This document shows positions 5,392 to 6,609 of a DNA stretch of 6,609 nucleotides, piece by piece. The first letter of the stretch is position 1. Each line of letters begins with the position of its first letter. The DNA lies in contig JBEKDL010000089.1 in NCBI GenBank assembly GCA_050014355.1, forward strand, positions 1 to 6,609, written 5' to 3'. The notes below the pieces were generated by a model. It ran no database searches, was not told where the DNA came from, and saw only the letters and a program-made list of their open reading frames with translations. The DNA comes from Fen-1077 sp050014355 (GTDB taxonomy: Bacteria > Chloroflexota > Dehalococcoidia > Dehalococcoidales > RBG-16-60-22). The translations under genes were made by a program, and so were the position numbers.

Positions 5392-5420
5392 AATATAACA
5401 CAAATAATAAGCGGTGTCAA
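5392..5420 (-). promoter_or_regulatory. promoter of the sulfur/Fe-S operon
   Basis: On the minus strand TTGACA (5415-5420) and TATATT (5392-5397) are 17 bp apart: a perfect -35 and 5 of 6 at -10. The transcription start would fall near 5385, about 45 nt before the GTG of the Rrf2-type gene. This is one of the two best promoter matches in the window and fits a strong promoter kept in check by a repressor. Confidence 0.65.
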
Positions 5421-5496
5421 TACCTGGATTACACTTATTTCTGGTTTATAGATATTAACAAGATAAGTCCAGCATAAAAAATAAGGGGTAATTCTA

Positions 5497-5527
5497 TTGA
5501 CTTCGGATCTTGTTTTCGTGATAAAAT
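5497..5527 (+). promoter_or_regulatory. promoter of the small plus-strand membrane protein gene
   Basis: TTGACT (5497-5502) and an extended -10 element, TG (5519-5520), one base, TAAAAT (5522-5527), are 19 bp apart. The transcription start is expected about 7 nt after the -10 box, at or next to the GTG start codon at 5534, so the mRNA may have no leader. Confidence 0.45.
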
Positions 5528-5533
5528 ATAAGT

Positions 5534-5755
5534 GTGAATTTTATTGAGGTCGTCGTAGGTTACATAGTTGTCTGTATCTTTGCTATTATTCTCCTGACCA
5601 CTATGATTCCAGCTATAAATAGCCATGATCAAGCGACAATTGATAAAGCAGCCGGTAAAGCAATCGAACAGATTACCAATGTTGGTACCAAAGCCATCGA
5701 AGATGAGATAAAAATGGTACCCATACATTCATTACTTGACGTGGCCACAAAATAA
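5534..5755 (+). CDS. small single-pass membrane protein of unknown function, probably leaderless
   Basis: 73 residues. A hydrophobic segment spans about residues 4-27 (VVVGYIVVCIFAIILL and on), followed by a polar, helical tail of alternating charge (DKAAGKAIEQITNVGTKAIEDEIK). This suggests one membrane anchor with a soluble amphipathic helix. I do not recognise the family. The start is a GTG with no Shine-Dalgarno sequence. The promoter's -10 box ends 6 nt before it, consistent with a leaderless transcript. Base composition is much more AT-rich than the flanking genes, so it may be a recent acquisition or a fast-evolving gene. A minus-strand ORF over the same bases (5435-5728) has a less protein-like sequence and no ribosome site, so I prefer the plus strand. 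The TPP riboswitch starts about 40 nt after the stop. Confidence 0.5.
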   Translation: MNFIEVVVGYIVVCIFAIILLTTMIPAINSHDQATIDKAAGKAIEQITNVGTKAIEDEIKMVPIHSLLDVATK

Positions 5756-5763
5756 GTAATTTG

Positions 5764-5774
5764 TGATATAAAAT
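5764..5774 (+). promoter_or_regulatory. extended -10 promoter for the TPP riboswitch transcript
   Basis: TG (5764-5765), one base, then TATAAA (5767-5772), overlapping TAAAAT (5769-5774). No convincing -35 box lies at 17 bp. The predicted start, near 5780, is a few nt before the aptamer. Read-through from the small upstream gene is an alternative. Confidence 0.4.
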
Positions 5775-5793
5775 AACCACAACTAAATATTGC

Positions 5794-5875
5794 CACTAGG
5801 GGAGCTGGAAGGCTGAGAGTCCCGAAGGGACACACCCTTTGAACCTGAACTCGGTAATGCGAGCGTAGGGAAGTG
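5794..5875 (+). promoter_or_regulatory. TPP riboswitch (THI element) aptamer
   Basis: All conserved blocks are present in order: P1 CACT (5794-5797) pairing with AGTG (5872-5875), AGGGGAGC, GGCTGAGA (the pyrimidine-sensing region), a P3 hairpin GTCCC-GAA-GGGAC, ACCCTTTGAACCTGA, GGTAATGC and GCGTAGGGAAGTG (the pyrophosphate-sensing side). It binds thiamine pyrophosphate co-transcriptionally. A rho-independent terminator follows within 6 nt, so high TPP should end transcription before the downstream PurM/HypE-like gene. This marks that gene as part of the thiamine regulon. Confidence 0.97.
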
Positions 5876-5880
5876 AAAAC

Positions 5881-5923
5881 GAAACCGGGAGCCGTTCCTT
5901 TACAGCTTTCGGTTTTTTGTTTT
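5881..5923 (+). terminator. intrinsic terminator of the TPP riboswitch expression platform
   Basis: GAAACCGGGAGC (5881-5892) pairs with GCTTTCGGTTTT (5905-5916) over 12 positions, including G-U pairs, with a 12-nt loop. The stem runs into TTTTTTG followed by TTTT. It lies directly after P1 of the aptamer and 27 nt before the start codon, as expected for an OFF switch. In the ligand-free state part of the 5' arm could pair with aptamer sequences instead. Confidence 0.85.
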
Positions 5924-5950
5924 AATAAACAATCCGAAGGAGAAACAGCC

Positions 5951-6609
5951 ATGAACGAAATGCCGGAAATCGGTAAAATTTCACCGGAAATCTTCAGCGA
6001 GCTGATATTTCCGCGCCTGGGGGCCAAAAGCGATAAAGTGCTCGTCGGCCCGCAGCACGGGGTGGACGTCGGCATCGCGGAGATAGGCGGCCAGGCGGTT
6101 TCGTTCACCTGCGACCCCGTCTTCATCGTGCCGGAGTACGGCTGGGAGCGGGCGGCCTGGTTCGCCATACATATCATCGCCTCCGATTCCGTGACCAGCG
6201 GGCTCAAGCCGAAGCTCCTGTCCATCGACCTCAACCTGCCGATGGAAATGACGAAAAAGCAGCTGGAAATAGTCTGGGACACGATGCATCGGGAATGTGT
6301 GAAGCTCGGTATTACCATTATTACCGGCCACACCGCCCGCTATGAAAACTGCCACTATCCCATGGTCGGCGGTGCTACCATCGTCGGCGTGGGCGCCCTG
6401 GACGAGTACGTTACCCCGCGGTTCTGCAAGGCCGGCGACAAGATAATCATCACCAAGGGCCCGGCTATCGAGGCCACCGGCATTTTTGCCGCCATGTTCC
6501 CGAAAATAATTGAAAAAGAGCTCGGCGCCGCGTGCGGCCATAAAGCGCAGGAGATATTTTACAAGATGTCTGTCGTGGAGGATGCCCTGACGGCCGTGAG
6601 CGTGGGCGT
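5951..6609 (+). CDS. AIR synthase-related (PurM/HypE/ThiL superfamily) protein under TPP control (partial, 5' part)
   Basis: 219 codons from ATG to the window edge, still open. AAGGAG (5937-5942) lies 8 nt before the start. The order of elements fits the PurM-like ATP-binding fold: a glycine/Asp loop GPQHGVDVGI (33-42), CDPVF (54-58) where ThiL and HypE have the acidic metal-binding segment, ASDSVTSG (77-84) equivalent to 'vNDiaamGa', GHT (126-128), GGATIVG (140-146) and AGDKIIITKG (161-170), which opens the C-terminal domain. Family members use ATP to activate or phosphorylate small substrates (AIR synthase, thiamine-phosphate kinase, HypE). The sequence is closer in feel to the HypE-like 'AIR synthase related' group found in archaea and anaerobes than to canonical ThiL. 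The riboswitch points to thiamine or its pyrimidine branch; AIR, the product of PurM, is also the precursor of that branch. The exact reaction is unknown. Cys residues at 54, 116, 134, 159 and 195 are of unclear meaning. Confidence 0.85.
   Translation, partial: MNEMPEIGKISPEIFSELIFPRLGAKSDKVLVGPQHGVDVGIAEIGGQAVSFTCDPVFIVPEYGWERAAWFAIHIIASDSVTSGLKPKLLSIDLNLPMEMTKKQLEIVWDTMHRECVKLGITIITGHTARYENCHYPMVGGATIVGVGALDEYVTPRFCKAGDKIIITKGPAIEATGIFAAMFPKIIEKELGAACGHKAQEIFYKMSVVEDALTAVSVG

Noticed and set aside
5341..5403. Longer N-terminus for the Rrf2-type regulator
   Set aside because: It would begin upstream of the predicted transcription start, inside the promoter, and add residues foreign to the family; the GTG at 5340 restores the canonical MKLSTRARYG start with GAGGT upstream.
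5435..5728. Minus-strand ORF of 97 residues opposite the small membrane protein gene
   Set aside because: It has no promoter or ribosome site and runs toward the Rrf2-type promoter region; the plus-strand frame has a clear membrane segment plus charged helix and its own promoter.
5981..6541. Long minus-strand ORF (186 residues) and an overlapping one at 5629-6333
   Set aside because: Both are antisense to the PurM/HypE-like gene, which has a ribosome site, a riboswitch and conserved motifs; the minus frames have low-complexity, non-protein-like content.
1..6609. CRISPR arrays, insertion sequences, tRNA or rRNA genes
   Set aside because: No regularly spaced repeats, transposase-like ORFs with terminal repeats, or recognisable tRNA/rRNA segments were seen on either strand.

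Overview
The window looks like chromosomal DNA from an anaerobic bacterium, possibly a member of the Chloroflexota close to Dehalococcoidia. That placement is an inference. It rests on the stand-alone NifS/NifU pair of the type common in anaerobes, a DUF39 (COG1900) homocysteine-biosynthesis protein, a cobalamin-domain protein fragment and a PurM/HypE-like ATP-binding protein of a kind also common in archaea. No phylogenetic marker is present. Coding regions are moderately GC-rich; the stretch from about 5341 to 5800 is clearly AT-rich. No rRNA, tRNA, CRISPR array, transposase or phage gene is visible.

Left end (1-714): the last 33 codons of a B12-binding-domain protein are followed, tail to tail and overlapping by 8 nt, by a minus-strand gene for an 80-residue membrane protein. 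A divergent promoter region around 379-428 separates it from a plus-strand gene for a 78-residue PRC-barrel-like protein.

Centre (715-5420, minus strand, read right to left): a five-gene sulfur and Fe-S locus. A three-cysteine Rrf2/IscR-type regulator is followed by cysteine synthase (cysK), the DUF39 homocysteine-biosynthesis protein, cysteine desulfurase (nifS) and the Fe-S scaffold (nifU). CysK would fix sulfide into cysteine. NifS would take the sulfur back out as persulfide for cluster building on NifU, and possibly for the DUF39 protein. The DUF39 protein is expected to make homocysteine, the methionine precursor. The regulator could read Fe-S status and adjust the locus. It has a very good promoter with a repeat-rich candidate operator just downstream of the -10 box. 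A second candidate promoter, overlapped by a 24-bp imperfect palindrome, lies between cysK and the DUF39 gene. It is followed by a structured leader of about 215 nt that holds two tiny overlapping ORFs.

Right end (5421-6609, plus strand): a small AT-rich membrane-protein gene appears to be transcribed without a leader. After it comes a textbook TPP riboswitch with an intrinsic terminator, then the first 219 codons of a PurM/HypE-superfamily protein that runs off the window. The riboswitch ties this protein to thiamine metabolism, although it does not look like a standard thiamine-synthesis enzyme. It is the most interesting functional lead here, together with the DUF39 gene and its leader.
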